Below are positions 24,811 through 34,982 of a DNA stretch of 64,000 nucleotides, in pieces. How positions within the stretch are numbered: the stretch's first letter is position 1; every line of letters begins with the position of its first letter. Both the position numbers and the translations under genes were made by a program. Below the pieces are notes generated by a model. That model worked only from the letters and a program-made list of their open reading frames with translations, did no database searches and had not been told where the DNA came from. The stretch spans positions 1,517,001 to 1,581,000 of the forward strand of contig NZ_CP083746.1 in the NCBI RefSeq assembly GCF_020151015.1. The letters are read 5' to 3'. This DNA comes from Pseudomonas sp. p1(2021b) (GTDB lineage Bacteria > Pseudomonadota > Gammaproteobacteria > Pseudomonadales > Pseudomonadaceae).

Positions 24811-27800
24811 ATGGCGTTCTTCACCGCAGCCAGCAAAGCCGACTTTCAGCATCAACTGCAAGCGGCCCTGGCGCAGCACATCAGCGAACAGGCACTGCCA
24901 CAAGTGGCGCTGTTCGCCGAACAGTTCTTCGGCATCATCTCTCTGGACGAACTCACCCAGCGCAGGCTTTCCGACCTGGCCGGCTGCACCCTCTCTGCCT
25001 GGCGCATCATCGAGCGCTTCGACCCCGAGTACCCGCAGGTACGGGTCTACAACCCCGACTACGAACGCCACGGCTGGCAGTCGACCCACACCGTGGTCGA
25101 AGTGCTGCACCACGACCTGCCGTTCCTGGTCGATTCGGTGCGCACCGAACTCAACCGCCGCGGCTACAGCATCCACACCCTGCAGACCACGGTGCTCAGC
25201 GTGCGCCGTGGGGCCAAGGGCGAGCTGGTCGAGCTGCTGCCCAAGGGCACCCAGGGCGAAGGCGTCCAGCATGAATCGCTGATGTACCTGGAGATCGACC
25301 GCTGTGCCAGCGCCGCCGAGCTGACCACCCTGAGCAAGGAGCTGGAGCAGGTGCTGGCCGAGGTGCGCGTCGCGGTGGCCGACTTCGAACCGATGAAGGC
25401 CAAGGTCCGTGACCTGGTGGAATTGGTGGAGCAGACCGCGTTCGGCCCGGCACAACACGACAAGGCCGAGGTGAAGAGCTTCCTGTCGTGGCTGCTGGAC
25501 AACCATTTCACCTTCCTCGGCTATGAAGAGTTCGTGGTCGAGTCCGATGCCGGCGGTGGCCATCTGGCCTATGACGAAGGCTCGTTCCTGGGCCTGACCC
25601 GCCTGCTGCGGGCGGGGCTGGGCGCCGACGACCTGCGCATCGAGGACTACGCCGTCACCTACCTGCGCGAACCCGAGCTGCTGTCGTTCGCCAAGGCCTC
25701 GCAACCGAGCCGCGTACACCGCCCGGCCTACCCGGATTACGTGTCGATCCGCCAGATCGACGCCGACGGCAAAGTGGTCAAGGAATGCCGCTTCATGGGC
25801 CTGTACACCTCCTCGGTGTACGGCGAGAGCGTGCGCACCATCCCGTACATCCGGGGCAAGGTGGCCGAGGTGGAGCGCCGCTCGCACTTCGATCCCAAGG
25901 CCCACCTGGGCAAGGAGCTGGCCCAGGTACTGGAAGTGCTGCCGCGCGACGACCTGTTCCAGACCCCGATCGACGAGCTGTTCACCACGGTCATGGCGAT
26001 CGTGCAGATCCAGGAACGCAACAAGATCCGCGTGTTCCTGCGCAAGGACCCATACGGCCGCTTCTGCTACTGCCTGGCCTACGTGCCGCGTGAAATCTAC
26101 TCCACCGAGGTGCGCCAGAAGATCCAGCAGGTGCTGATGGAGCGCCTGAAGGCCAGCGACTGCGAGTTCTGGACCTTCTTCTCCGAATCCGTCCTGGCAC
26201 GGGTGCAGCTGATCCTGCGCGTCGACCCGAAGAACCGCATCGACATCGACCCCCAGCAACTGGAAAACGAAGTGATCCAGGCCTGCCGCTCCTGGCAGGA
26301 CGACTACTCGGCGTTGGTGGTGGAAAACTTCGGTGAAGCCCAGGGCACCAACATCCTGGCCGACTTCCCCAAAGGCTTCCCGGCCGGCTACCGCGAGCGT
26401 TTCGCGGCGCATTCGGCGGTGGTCGACATGCAACATGTGCTGGCACTGTCCGAGAACAAGCCGCTGGCGATGAGCTTCTACCAGCCGCTGACCCAGTTGG
26501 CCGAGCGCCAGTTGCACTGCAAGCTGTACCACGCCGATACGCCGCTGGCGCTGTCGGACGTGCTGCCGATCCTGGAAAACCTCGGCCTGCGCGTGCTGGG
26601 TGAGTTCCCGTATCGCCTGCGCCACGCCTCGGGCCGTGAGTTCTGGATCCACGACTTCGCCTTCACCTACAGCGAAGGCCTGGACCTGGATATCCAGCAG
26701 CTCAACGACATCCTGCAGGACGCCTTCGTCCATATCGTCAAAGGCGACGCCGAGAACGACGCCTTCAACCGCCTGGTGCTGACCGCCGGCCTGCCATGGC
26801 GCGACGTGGCGCTGCTGCGCGCCTATGCCCGCTACCTCAAGCAGATCCGCCTGGGCTTCGACCTGGGCTACATCGCCAGTACCCTGAACAACCACACCGA
26901 TATCGCCCGCGAGCTGACTCGGCTGTTCAAGACCCGCTTCTACCTGGCGCGCAAGCTCACGGTCGACGACCTGGACGACAAGCAGCAGCGCCTGGAGCAA
27001 GCGATCCTCAGTGCCCTGGACGAGGTTCAGGTGCTCAACGAAGACCGCATCCTGCGTCGCTACCTGGACCTGATCAAGGCCACCCTGCGCACCAACTTCT
27101 ACCAGCCGGATGCCAACGGGCAGAACAAGCCGTACTTCAGCTTCAAGTTCAACCCCAAGCTGATTCCCGAGCTGCCCAAGCCGGTGCCCAAGTTCGAGAT
27201 CTTCGTCTATTCGCCACGGGTCGAGGGCGTGCACCTGCGCTTCGGCAACGTGGCCCGCGGCGGCCTGCGCTGGTCGGACCGCGAGGAGGACTTCCGCACC
27301 GAAGTGCTCGGCCTGGTCAAGGCCCAGCAGGTGAAGAACTCGGTGATCGTGCCGGTCGGTGCCAAGGGTGGCTTCCTGCCGCGCCGCCTGCCGCTGGGCG
27401 GCAGCCGCGACGAGATCCAGGCCGAGGGCATCGCCTGCTACCGCATCTTCATCTCCGGCCTGCTGGATATCACCGACAACCTCAAGGACGGTGGCGTGGT
27501 GCCGCCGGCCAACGTGGTGCGCCACGATGACGACGACCCCTACCTGGTGGTGGCGGCCGACAAGGGCACCGCGACCTTCTCCGACATCGCCAACGGCATC
27601 GCCATCGACTACGGCTTCTGGCTGGGCGATGCCTTCGCCTCGGGCGGTTCGGCTGGCTACGACCACAAGAAAATGGGCATCACCGCCCGTGGCGCCTGGG
27701 TGGGCGTGCAGCGTCACTTCCGTGAGCGCGGCATCAACGTGCAGGAAGACCCGATCACCGTGGTCGGCATCGGCGACATGGCCGGCGACGTGTTCGGCAA

Positions 27801-29676
27801 CGGCCTGCTGATGTCCGACAAGCTCAAGCTGGTGGCCGCGTTCAACCATCTGCACATCTTCATCGACCCCAACCCGGACCCGGCCACCAGCTTCGCCGAG
27901 CGCAAGCGCCTGTTCGAGCTGCCGCGTTCGGCCTGGAGCGACTACGACACCAGCATCATGTCCGAGGGCGGCGGGATCTTCCCGCGCAGTGCCAAGAGCA
28001 TCGCCATCAGCCCGCAGATGAAGGAACGCTTCGCCATCGAGGCCGACCGCCTGACGCCCACCGAGCTGCTGCATGCCCTGCTGCAGGCGCCGGTGGACCT
28101 GCTGTGGAACGGGGGTATCGGCACCTACGTCAAGGCCAGCAGCGAAAGCCACGCCGATGTCGGCGACAAGGCCAACGATGCCCTGCGGGTCAACGGCAAC
28201 GAGCTGCGCTGCAAGGTGGTGGGCGAGGGCGGCAACCTGGGCATGACCCAGCTTGGCCGGGTCGAGTTCGGCCTCAATGGCGGTGCGACCAATACCGACT
28301 TCATCGACAACGCCGGCGGCGTGGACTGCTCCGACCACGAGGTCAACATCAAGATCCTGCTCAACGAAGTGGTGCAGGGCGGCGACATGACCGAGAAGCA
28401 GCGCAACCAGCTGCTGGGCAGCATGACCGACGAAGTCGCCTCGCTGGTGTTGGGCAACAACTACAAACAGACCCAGGCCTTGTCCCTGGCGGCGCGCCGT
28501 GCCCTCGAGCGCATCGCCGAGTACAAGCGCCTGATGGCGGACCTCGAAGCCCGTGGCAAGCTGGACCGGGCCATCGAGTTCCTGCCGTCCGAGGAGCAGC
28601 TGGCCGAGCGCCTGGCCGCAGGCCAGGGCCTGACCCGCGCCGAACTGTCGGTGCTGATCTCCTACAGCAAGATCGACCTCAAGGAGCAGCTGCTCAAGTC
28701 GCTGGTGCCGGACGACGACTACCTGACCCGCGACATGGAGAACGCCTTCCCGCCGTCGCTGGTCAGCAAGTTCGCCGAGGCCATGCGCCGTCACCGCCTC
28801 AAGCGCGAGATCGTCAGCAACCAGATCGCCAACGACCTGGTCAACAACATGGGCATCACCTTCGTGCAGCGCCTGAAGGAGTCCACCGGCATGAGCCCGG
28901 CGAACGTCGCCGGTGCCTATGTGATCGTGCGTGACATCTTCCATCTGCCGCACTGGTTCCGCCAGATCGAGGCCCTGGACTACCAGGTCCCGGCCGAGAT
29001 CCAGCTGACCCTGATGGACGAGCTGATGCGCCTGGGCCGTCGTGCCACTCGCTGGTTCCTGCGCAGCCGTCGCAACGAGCAGGATGCAGGCCGTGACGTG
29101 GCGCACTTCGGGCCGAAGATCGCGCAGTTGGGCCTGAAGCTCGACGAACTGCTCGAAGGCCCGACCCGCGAGCGTTGGCAGCAGCGCTACCAGGGCTTCG
29201 TCGAGGCCGGCGTACCGGAGTTGCTGGCGCGTATGGTTGCAGGTACCACGCACCTGTATACCTTGCTGCCGATCATCGAGGCCTCGGATGTCACCGGCCA
29301 TGACCCGGCCCAGGTGGCCAAGGCGTTCTTCGCCGTGGGCAGCTCGTTGGACCTGACCTGGTACCTGCAGGAAATCAGCAATCTGCCGGTGGAGAACAAC
29401 TGGCAGGCCCTGGCCCGCGAGGCGTTCCGTGACGATATCGACCTGCAGCAGCGCGCGATCACCATCTCCGTGCTGCAGATGGCCGATGCGCCGGACGACA
29501 TGGACGCCCGCGTGGCCCTGTGGAATGAGCAGCACAAGGTGATGGTCGAGCGCTGGCGCGCCATGCTCGACGACCTGCGCAACGCCACGAGTACCGACTA
29601 TGCGATGTACGCGGTGGCCAACCGCGAGCTGGTCGACCTGGCGATGAGCGGGCAGGCGGCGGTGATTCCGTCCTGA
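24811..29676 (+). CDS. gdhB: NAD-specific glutamate dehydrogenase, large 180-kDa type
   Basis: A 1621-residue enzyme that deaminates glutamate to 2-oxoglutarate with NAD, feeding amino-acid carbon into the TCA cycle. Length and sequence are those of the large bacterial class with long regulatory N- and C-terminal regions. The catalytic centre lies at about residues 800-1130: NVARGGLRWSDREEDFRTEV, VGAKGGF with the substrate Lys, GYDHKKMGITARGAWVG, and the NAD site VVGIGDMAGDVFGNG. The start ATG has GCGGAG 8 bp upstream. A single-gene unit with a strong terminator after it. Confidence 0.95.
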   Translation: MAFFTAASKADFQHQLQAALAQHISEQALPQVALFAEQFFGIISLDELTQRRLSDLAGCTLSAWRIIERFDPEYPQVRVYNPDYERHGWQSTHTVVEVLHHDLPFLVDSVRTELNRRGYSIHTLQTTVLSVRRGAKGELVELLPKGTQGEGVQHESLMYLEIDRCASAAELTTLSKELEQVLAEVRVAVADFEPMKAKVRDLVELVEQTAFGPAQHDKAEVKSFLSWLLDNHFTFLGYEEFVVESDAGGGHLAYDEGSFLGLTRLLRAGLGADDLRIEDYAVTYLREPELLSFAKASQPSRVHRPAYPDYVSIRQIDADGKVVKECRFMGLYTSSVYGESVRTIPYIRGKVAEVERRSHFDPKAHLGKELAQVLEVLPRDDLFQTPIDELFTTVMAIVQIQERNKIRVFLRKDPYGRFCYCLAYVPREIYSTEVRQKIQQVLMERLKASDCEFWTFFSESVLARVQLILRVDPKNRIDIDPQQLENEVIQACRSWQDDYSALVVENFGEAQGTNILADFPKGFPAGYRERFAAHSAVVDMQHVLALSENKPLAMSFYQPLTQLAERQLHCKLYHADTPLALSDVLPILENLGLRVLGEFPYRLRHASGREFWIHDFAFTYSEGLDLDIQQLNDILQDAFVHIVKGDAENDAFNRLVLTAGLPWRDVALLRAYARYLKQIRLGFDLGYIASTLNNHTDIARELTRLFKTRFYLARKLTVDDLDDKQQRLEQAILSALDEVQVLNEDRILRRYLDLIKATLRTNFYQPDANGQNKPYFSFKFNPKLIPELPKPVPKFEIFVYSPRVEGVHLRFGNVARGGLRWSDREEDFRTEVLGLVKAQQVKNSVIVPVGAKGGFLPRRLPLGGSRDEIQAEGIACYRIFISGLLDITDNLKDGGVVPPANVVRHDDDDPYLVVAADKGTATFSDIANGIAIDYGFWLGDAFASGGSAGYDHKKMGITARGAWVGVQRHFRERGINVQEDPITVVGIGDMAGDVFGNGLLMSDKLKLVAAFNHLHIFIDPNPDPATSFAERKRLFELPRSAWSDYDTSIMSEGGGIFPRSAKSIAISPQMKERFAIEADRLTPTELLHALLQAPVDLLWNGGIGTYVKASSESHADVGDKANDALRVNGNELRCKVVGEGGNLGMTQLGRVEFGLNGGATNTDFIDNAGGVDCSDHEVNIKILLNEVVQGGDMTEKQRNQLLGSMTDEVASLVLGNNYKQTQALSLAARRALERIAEYKRLMADLEARGKLDRAIEFLPSEEQLAERLAAGQGLTRAELSVLISYSKIDLKEQLLKSLVPDDDYLTRDMENAFPPSLVSKFAEAMRRHRLKREIVSNQIANDLVNNMGITFVQRLKESTGMSPANVAGAYVIVRDIFHLPHWFRQIEALDYQVPAEIQLTLMDELMRLGRRATRWFLRSRRNEQDAGRDVAHFGPKIAQLGLKLDELLEGPTRERWQQRYQGFVEAGVPELLARMVAGTTHLYTLLPIIEASDVTGHDPAQVAKAFFAVGSSLDLTWYLQEISNLPVENNWQALAREAFRDDIDLQQRAITISVLQMADAPDDMDARVALWNEQHKVMVERWRAMLDDLRNATSTDYAMYAVANRELVDLAMSGQAAVIPS

Positions 29677-29696
29677 GCGGAGTATTGAGGTAAAAG

Positions 29697-29731
29697 AAAG
29701 CCCCGGCAGCGATGCCGGGGCTTTTCTTTTT
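29697..29731 (+). terminator. Rho-independent terminator of gdhB
   Basis: AAAGCCCCGGC, a short loop, GCCGGGGCTTTT and further Ts to 29731. An A-rich left flank means it may also work in the other direction. Confidence 0.92.
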
Positions 29732-29750
29732 ATGGCCTACCGCGTGCCCA

Positions 29751-29867
29751 TGTAGGAGCGGCCTTGTGCCGCGAAAGGGCTGCACAGCGGCCCCGGCAAT
29801 GTCCGCTTGATGCACTGATCCCTTGAGGCGCTTCGCACCCCTTTCGCGGCACAAGGCCGCTCCTACA
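29751..29867. repeat. Inverted REP pair (BIME-like)
   Basis: TGTAGGAGCGGCCTTGTGCC.. at 29751-29783 and its inverse CCCCTTTCGCGGCACAAGGC.. at 29838-29867, separated by 54 bp. Same arrangement as the pair at 23826/24103, but without an inserted palindrome. Confidence 0.88.
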
Positions 29868-29878
29868 GGGAGGCGGTG

Positions 29879-30697
29879 CTATTTGAAGCGGCGCTCGACG
29901 CCTTTTTCCACCAGGATCTTCGCCGAGATCTCCTCCACCGAAAAATGCGTGGAATTGATATGCGGGATGTTCTCCCGGCGGAACAGGCTCTCCACTTCGC
30001 GCACCTCGAATTCGCACTGGGCGAAGCTCGAATAACGGCTGTTGGGCTTGCGCTCGTGGCGGATGGCGGTCAGGCGGTCGGGGTCGATGGTCAGGCCGAA
30101 CAGCTTGTTCTGGTGCTTCTTCAGCACCGCCGGCAGTTGCAGGCGCTCCATGTCGTCTTCGGTCAGCGGGTAGTTGGCCGCGCGGATGCCGAACTGCATC
30201 GCCATGTACAAACACGTCGGCGTCTTGCCACATCGCGACACACCCACGAGGATCAGGTCGGCTTTGTCGTAATAATGGGTGCGCGCGCCGTCGTCGTTGT
30301 CCAGGGCGAAGTTGACCGCCTCGATGCGCTCCATGTAGTTGGAGTTACCGCCGATCGAGTGGGACTTGCCCACGGAATACGACGAATGGGCGGTTAATTC
30401 CTGCTCCAGCGGGGATAAAAACGTCGAAAAGATGTCGATCATGAAGCCGTTCGACGTGGCCAGGATTTCACGGATGTCCTGGTTGACGATGGTGTCGAAG
30501 ATGATCGGCCGCATGCCGTCCCGCTCCGCCGCATCGTTGATCTGGCGGACCATGTTGCGCGCCTTGTCCGGCGTGTCGATGTAGGGACGGGTGAATTTAT
30601 TGAAAGGAATGCTATCGAATTGTGCGAGCAGGCTTTGGCCCAGCGTTTCGGCAGTGATACCGGTACCGTCGGAGATGAAGAACGCGGATCGTTTCAT
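29879..30697 (-). CDS. ppsR: PEP synthase regulatory protein (bifunctional kinase/pyrophosphorylase)
   Basis: A 272-residue DUF299 protein that inactivates PEP synthase by ADP-dependent phosphorylation and reactivates it by Pi-dependent dephosphorylation. The start [20 protein letters not shown] is the family start; a longer frame upstream lacks homology. The P-loop variant [15 protein letters not shown] and the preceding DLILV are present, and LTIDPDRL follows. It is divergent from its target ppsA across 179 bp, which holds a perfect inverted repeat. Confidence 0.95.
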   Translation of the reverse strand: MKRSAFFISDGTGITAETLGQSLLAQFDSIPFNKFTRPYIDTPDKARNMVRQINDAAERDGMRPIIFDTIVNQDIREILATSNGFMIDIFSTFLSPLEQELTAHSSYSVGKSHSIGGNSNYMERIEAVNFALDNDDGARTHYYDKADLILVGVSRCGKTPTCLYMAMQFGIRAANYPLTEDDMERLQLPAVLKKHQNKLFGLTIDPDRLTAIRHERKPNSRYSSFAQCEFEVREVESLFRRENIPHINSTHFSVEEISAKILVEKGVERRFK

Positions 30698-30751
30698 TTG
30701 CACCCTGGGCCTTAAGCTGCCGAAGTTTTCTGGAGTATGATAGGTTCGGTT

Positions 30752-30773
30752 TGCCGAACGCGTGTGTTCGGCA
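30752..30773. promoter_or_regulatory. Perfect inverted repeat in the ppsR/ppsA divergent promoter
   Basis: TGCCGAAC - 6 bases - GTTCGGCA. A further half-site, GGTTCGG (30743-30749), lies just to the left, so TTCGG and CCGAA recur three times. Candidate operator shared by both genes; a TATCAT-like -10 for ppsR lies beside it on the minus strand. The binding protein is unknown. Confidence 0.55.
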
Positions 30774-30876
30774 TTCTCACTTATTTTCCAGGTCCAGGCC
30801 ACAAGCGTCCGGCCAAGTCGGAGTCGACAGGCGGGCGCCCTTGAGCTTTTCCAATACAGTTAGTGGAGAGATCACC

Positions 30877-33252
30877 TTGGTAGAGTACGTAGTTTCCCTC
30901 GATAAGCTCGGCGTCCACGATGTAGAGCATGTGGGGGGCAAGAACGCATCCCTGGGCGAGATGATCAGTAACCTCGCAGGTGCCGGCGTATCGGTGCCGG
31001 GCGGCTTTGCCACTACGGCTCAGGCGTACCGCGACTTTCTCGAACAGAGTGGCCTGAACGACCGCATCCATGCAGCCCTGGACGCATTGGACGTCGATGA
31101 CGTCAATGCCCTGGCCAAGACCGGCGCACAGATTCGTCAGTGGGTGATGGACGCCGAGTTCCCGGCGCGCCTGGACGCAGAAATCCGCACCGCTTTCGCC
31201 GAAATGGCCCAGGGCAACGACAACATGGCTGTCGCCGTGCGTTCCTCGGCCACCGCCGAAGACCTGCCGGATGCCTCCTTCGCCGGCCAGCAGGAGACGT
31301 TCCTGAACATCCGTGGCGTCGACAACGTGATCCGCGCCGCCAAGGAGGTGTTCGCCTCCCTGTTCAACGACCGCGCCATCGCCTATCGCGTGCACCAGGG
31401 CTTCGACCATAAGCTGGTCGCCCTGTCCGCCGGCGTGCAGCGCATGGTCCGTTCGGAAACCGGCACCGCCGGCGTGATGTTCACCCTCGACACCGAGTCG
31501 GGCTTCCGTGACGTGGTGTTCATCACCGGCGCCTACGGCCTGGGCGAGACCGTGGTGCAAGGTGCGGTCAACCCCGACGAATTCTACGTGCACAAGAGCA
31601 CCCTGCAGGCCGGCCGCCCGGCCATCCTGCGTCGCAACCTGGGCAGCAAGGCCATCAAGATGGTCTACGGCGACGAGGCCAAGGCCGGCCGTTCGGTCAA
31701 GACTGTCGAGGTCGACCGCGCCGACCGCGCGCGCTTCTGCCTGACCGACGCCGAGGTCAGCGAGCTGGCCAAGCAGGCCATGATCATCGAGCAGCACTAC
31801 CAGCGCCCGATGGACATCGAATGGGCCAAGGACGGGGACGACGGCAAGCTGTACATCGTCCAGGCACGTCCCGAGACCGTGAAGAGCCGCTCCAGCGCCA
31901 ATGTCATGGAGCGCTACCTGCTCAAGGAAAAGGGCACCGTCCTGGTGGAAGGCCGTGCCATCGGCCAGCGCATCGGTGCCGGCAAGGTCCGCGTGATCCA
32001 CGACGTGTCCGAGATGGACAAAGTGCAGCCGGGCGACGTGCTGGTCTCGGACATGACCGACCCGGACTGGGAACCGGTGATGAAGCGCGCCAGCGCCATC
32101 GTCACCAACCGTGGCGGCCGTACCTGCCACGCGGCGATCATCGCCCGTGAACTGGGCATCCCGGCGGTCGTCGGTTGCGGCAACGCCACCCAACTGCTCA
32201 AGGACGGCCAGGGTGTGACGGTTTCCTGCGCCGAGGGCGACACCGGCTTCATCTTCGAAGGCGAGCTGGGCTTCGACGTGCGCCAGAACTCGGTCGACGC
32301 CATGCCGGAGCTGCCGTTCAAGATCATGATGAACGTCGGCAACCCGGACCGTGCCTTCGACTTCGCCCAGTTGCCCAACGCCGGTGTCGGCCTGGCGCGC
32401 CTGGAGTTCATCATCAACCGCATGATCGGCGTGCACCCCAAGGCGCTGCTCAACTATGCGAGCCTGCCGGCCGACCTTAAAGAGAGTGTCGACAAGCGCG
32501 TGGCCGGCTATGCCGACCCGGTCAGCTTCTATGTCGAGAAGCTGGTCGAGGGCATCAGCACCCTGGCTGCGGCGTTCTACCCGAAGAAGGTCATCGTGCG
32601 CCTGTCGGACTTCAAGTCCAACGAGTACGCCAACCTGATCGGCGGTAAGCTGTACGAGCCGGAAGAAGAGAACCCGATGCTGGGCTTCCGCGGCGCCTCG
32701 CGCTACATCAGCGAGTCGTTCCGTGACTGCTTCGAGCTCGAGTGCCGTGCCCTCAAGCGGGTGCGCGACGAGATGGGCCTGACCAACGTCGAGATCATGG
32801 TGCCGTTCGTGCGCACCCTGGGCGAGGCCAGCCAGGTCGTCGACCTGCTCGCCGAAAACGGCCTGGGCCGTGGCGTCAACGGCTTGCGTGTGATCATGAT
32901 GTGCGAGCTGCCGTCCAACGCCCTGTTGGCCGAAGAGTTCCTCGAATACTTCGACGGCTTCTCCATCGGTTCCAACGACCTGACCCAGCTGACCCTGGGC
33001 CTTGACCGCGATTCGGGCATCATCGCCCACCTGTTCGACGAGCGTAACCCGGCGGTCAAGAAGCTGTTGGCCAACGCCATTGCCGCGTGCAACAAGGCCG
33101 GCAAGTACATCGGTATCTGTGGCCAGGGCCCGTCGGACCACCCGGACCTGGCCAAGTGGCTGATGGAGCAGGGCATCGAGAGCGTGTCGCTGAACCCGGA
33201 CTCGGTGCTCGAGACCTGGTTCTTCCTGGCCGAGGGCCAAGGCGCAGCTTGA
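30877..33252 (+). CDS. ppsA: Phosphoenolpyruvate synthase
   Basis: A 791-residue enzyme converting pyruvate and ATP to PEP, AMP and Pi, the entry to gluconeogenesis. The start is TTG at 30877 ([12 protein letters not shown]) behind GGAG; no ATG fits. The ATP-grasp N-domain has [20 protein letters not shown], the swivelling domain the phospho-His motif [20 protein letters not shown], and the C-terminal barrel [16 protein letters not shown]. Activity should be controlled by the neighbouring PpsR through the Thr next to the catalytic His. Confidence 0.96.
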   Translation: MVEYVVSLDKLGVHDVEHVGGKNASLGEMISNLAGAGVSVPGGFATTAQAYRDFLEQSGLNDRIHAALDALDVDDVNALAKTGAQIRQWVMDAEFPARLDAEIRTAFAEMAQGNDNMAVAVRSSATAEDLPDASFAGQQETFLNIRGVDNVIRAAKEVFASLFNDRAIAYRVHQGFDHKLVALSAGVQRMVRSETGTAGVMFTLDTESGFRDVVFITGAYGLGETVVQGAVNPDEFYVHKSTLQAGRPAILRRNLGSKAIKMVYGDEAKAGRSVKTVEVDRADRARFCLTDAEVSELAKQAMIIEQHYQRPMDIEWAKDGDDGKLYIVQARPETVKSRSSANVMERYLLKEKGTVLVEGRAIGQRIGAGKVRVIHDVSEMDKVQPGDVLVSDMTDPDWEPVMKRASAIVTNRGGRTCHAAIIARELGIPAVVGCGNATQLLKDGQGVTVSCAEGDTGFIFEGELGFDVRQNSVDAMPELPFKIMMNVGNPDRAFDFAQLPNAGVGLARLEFIINRMIGVHPKALLNYASLPADLKESVDKRVAGYADPVSFYVEKLVEGISTLAAAFYPKKVIVRLSDFKSNEYANLIGGKLYEPEEENPMLGFRGASRYISESFRDCFELECRALKRVRDEMGLTNVEIMVPFVRTLGEASQVVDLLAENGLGRGVNGLRVIMMCELPSNALLAEEFLEYFDGFSIGSNDLTQLTLGLDRDSGIIAHLFDERNPAVKKLLANAIAACNKAGKYIGICGQGPSDHPDLAKWLMEQGIESVSLNPDSVLETWFFLAEGQGAA

Positions 33253-33262
33253 TGCAACGAAC

Positions 33263-33288
33263 GCGGGAGCGCTCCAGGGCGCTCCCGC
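33263..33288 (+). other. GC hairpin after ppsA
   Basis: GCGGGAGCGC, a 6-base loop, GCGCTCCCGC: a perfect 10-bp stem just past the ppsA stop. No U-tract follows, so it is more likely an mRNA 3'-end stabiliser or a weak terminator than a full intrinsic terminator. Confidence 0.6.
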
Positions 33289-33347
33289 CTGGTTTACCCA
33301 GGGCGAGCTCCAGCGATGGATCCCGCCCTTTTTTGTGCAATCGACCT

Positions 33348-34337
33348 ATGCAAAGCAGCAGTACCCTGTTTCCCGTGGCCTTGCTCAGCGCCGAGCGGCG
33401 CGGTGACCTCAGTGAGGACGTGTACCGGATCAAGGCCGGCAACAGCCCCGACCCCAGCGTGGAACTGGCCGTGACCCGCCTGGGTCTGGCCAGCCAGGCG
33501 AGCGCCCAGGGTGTGCCGGTGATTCTCCTGCACGGCAGTTTCTCCAACCGTCGTTTCTGGTATTCGCCCAAGGGCATCGGCCTGGGCGCCTACCTGGCCC
33601 GCGCCGGGTTCGATGTGTGGATTCCGGAGATGCGTGGCCATGGCCTGTCGCCGCGCAACCGCCAGTGGCGGCATAACCGTGTTGCCGACTACGCCCGCTT
33701 CGACTTGCCGGTGATCGGCGCGTTCGTTCAGGAACAGGCCGGGCAGGCGCCGCACTGGGTTGGCCATTCCCTGGGGGGCACCACCTTGGCAGCGGCGTTG
33801 GGAGGTGGCTACCTGGGTGCAGACGAGGTGGCCAGCGTGGCCCTCTTCGGCTCCCAGGTCAGCCGCGTGTATTGGCCGCTGAAAGTGCCGCCGGTTGCCT
33901 GGAGCGCGCGTGTGCTGCTCAAGCGTTTCGCCCAGTTGTCCGGGTCGCGGCTCAGGCGTGGGCCGGAAGACGAACCCATTGGCCTGGCGCTGGAGAGTTT
34001 GCGTTGGCACAAGCTGTTCGGGCGTTTCGGCGACAAGCAGGACGACTGGTGGGCCGGGTTGGCGCAGGTCGATGTGCCGCTGCTGGCGGTGGCAGGCGCG
34101 GCGGATCACCAGGACCCGGTATGGGCCTGCCGCAAGCTGTTCGAGCAACTGGGCGGGACGCGCAAGCAATTCCTGCGCCTGGGGCGGGAGGAGGGCTTCG
34201 ATGCGTTCGGGCACGTCGACATGCTGGTGAGCAAGGCGGCGCAGGCGCAGGTGTGGCCGTTGGTGGAAGGGTGGTTGAACGACCCGCTTTCGCTGTTGCC
34301 CGGGGCTGCGGTGGTGGAGCCTGGCTTGGCTGGGTGA
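33348..34337 (+). CDS. Alpha/beta hydrolase
   Basis: A 329-residue hydrolase. The start MQSSSTLFPVALLSAE is chosen because the family homology begins there; an ATG at 33252 overlaps the ppsA end and would add an unlikely R/P-rich leader. The oxyanion-hole region is VILLHGSFSNRRFWYS, the nucleophile elbow VGHSLGG, the acid probably D in GAADHQDPV, and the His in FGHVDML. Substrate unknown. This gene has the same place, between ppsA and rraA, in the P. putida group as I recall. Confidence 0.85.
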   Translation: MQSSSTLFPVALLSAERRGDLSEDVYRIKAGNSPDPSVELAVTRLGLASQASAQGVPVILLHGSFSNRRFWYSPKGIGLGAYLARAGFDVWIPEMRGHGLSPRNRQWRHNRVADYARFDLPVIGAFVQEQAGQAPHWVGHSLGGTTLAAALGGGYLGADEVASVALFGSQVSRVYWPLKVPPVAWSARVLLKRFAQLSGSRLRRGPEDEPIGLALESLRWHKLFGRFGDKQDDWWAGLAQVDVPLLAVAGAADHQDPVWACRKLFEQLGGTRKQFLRLGREEGFDAFGHVDMLVSKAAQAQVWPLVEGWLNDPLSLLPGAAVVEPGLAG

Positions 34338-34463
34338 AGTCTGGCTGTCCTGTTCGGTCCCACCGCCGGCCTCGACTGACCGAGCAGTCTCGGATGACTG
34401 CGAGGGCTTCCCCGGTGTAGCCTTGGGCAACTTCGCTTTCGTTGTGACTGACAGGAGTTTCCC

Positions 34464-34955
34464 ATGCAGCATTACGTAACGCCCGACCTGTGCGACGCCT
34501 ACCCGGACCTGGTCCAGGTGCTGGAGCCGATGTTCAGCAATTTCGGTGGCCGTGATTCCTTTGGCGGCCAGATCGTCACCATCAAATGCTTCGAAGACAA
34601 CTCGCTGGTCAAGGAGCAGGTCGAACTCGACGGCACGGGCAAGGTCCTGGTGGTCGATGGCGGTGGTTCGCTGCGCCGTGCGCTGCTGGGCGATATGCTC
34701 GCCGAAAAGGCTGCCAAGAACGGCTGGGAAGGCCTGGTGATCTATGGCTGCGTACGCGACGTGGATGTACTGGTGCAGACCGACGTCGGTGTCCAGGCCC
34801 TGGCCAGCCACCCGATGAAGACCGACAAGCGCGGCATCGGCGACCTCAACGTGGTAGTGACTTTCGCGGGCGTGACCTTCCGCCCGGGCGAGTACGTGTA
34901 CGCCGACAACAACGGCGTGATCGTCTCGCCAAGCCCGTTGAAGATGCCCGAGTGA
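34464..34955 (+). CDS. rraA: RraA family protein, regulator of ribonuclease E or HMG/oxaloacetate aldolase-like
   Basis: A 163-residue protein whose length and sequence match RraA, which binds RNase E and inhibits RNA decay. Marks: [34 protein letters not shown], and [15 protein letters not shown]. Family members in pseudomonads can also carry class II aldolase activity (the G-x-x-R-D motif). GACAGGAG stands about 8 bp before the ATG. Confidence 0.92.
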   Translation: MQHYVTPDLCDAYPDLVQVLEPMFSNFGGRDSFGGQIVTIKCFEDNSLVKEQVELDGTGKVLVVDGGGSLRRALLGDMLAEKAAKNGWEGLVIYGCVRDVDVLVQTDVGVQALASHPMKTDKRGIGDLNVVVTFAGVTFRPGEYVYADNNGVIVSPSPLKMPE

Positions 34956-34982
34956 CGCGCCGCGCGCGCTGATGGAGCTGGA

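Noticed and set aside
24739..29535. A 1598-codon open frame antisense to gdhB
   Set aside because: It is the complementary reading of a GC-rich, codon-biased gene. Its composition (Val/Gln/Leu/His-rich without motifs) is typical of such shadows, while the sense frame has all glutamate dehydrogenase motifs.
30781..33240. An 819-codon open frame antisense to ppsA
   Set aside because: Same cause; no motif, start site or homology, and the sense gene is certain.
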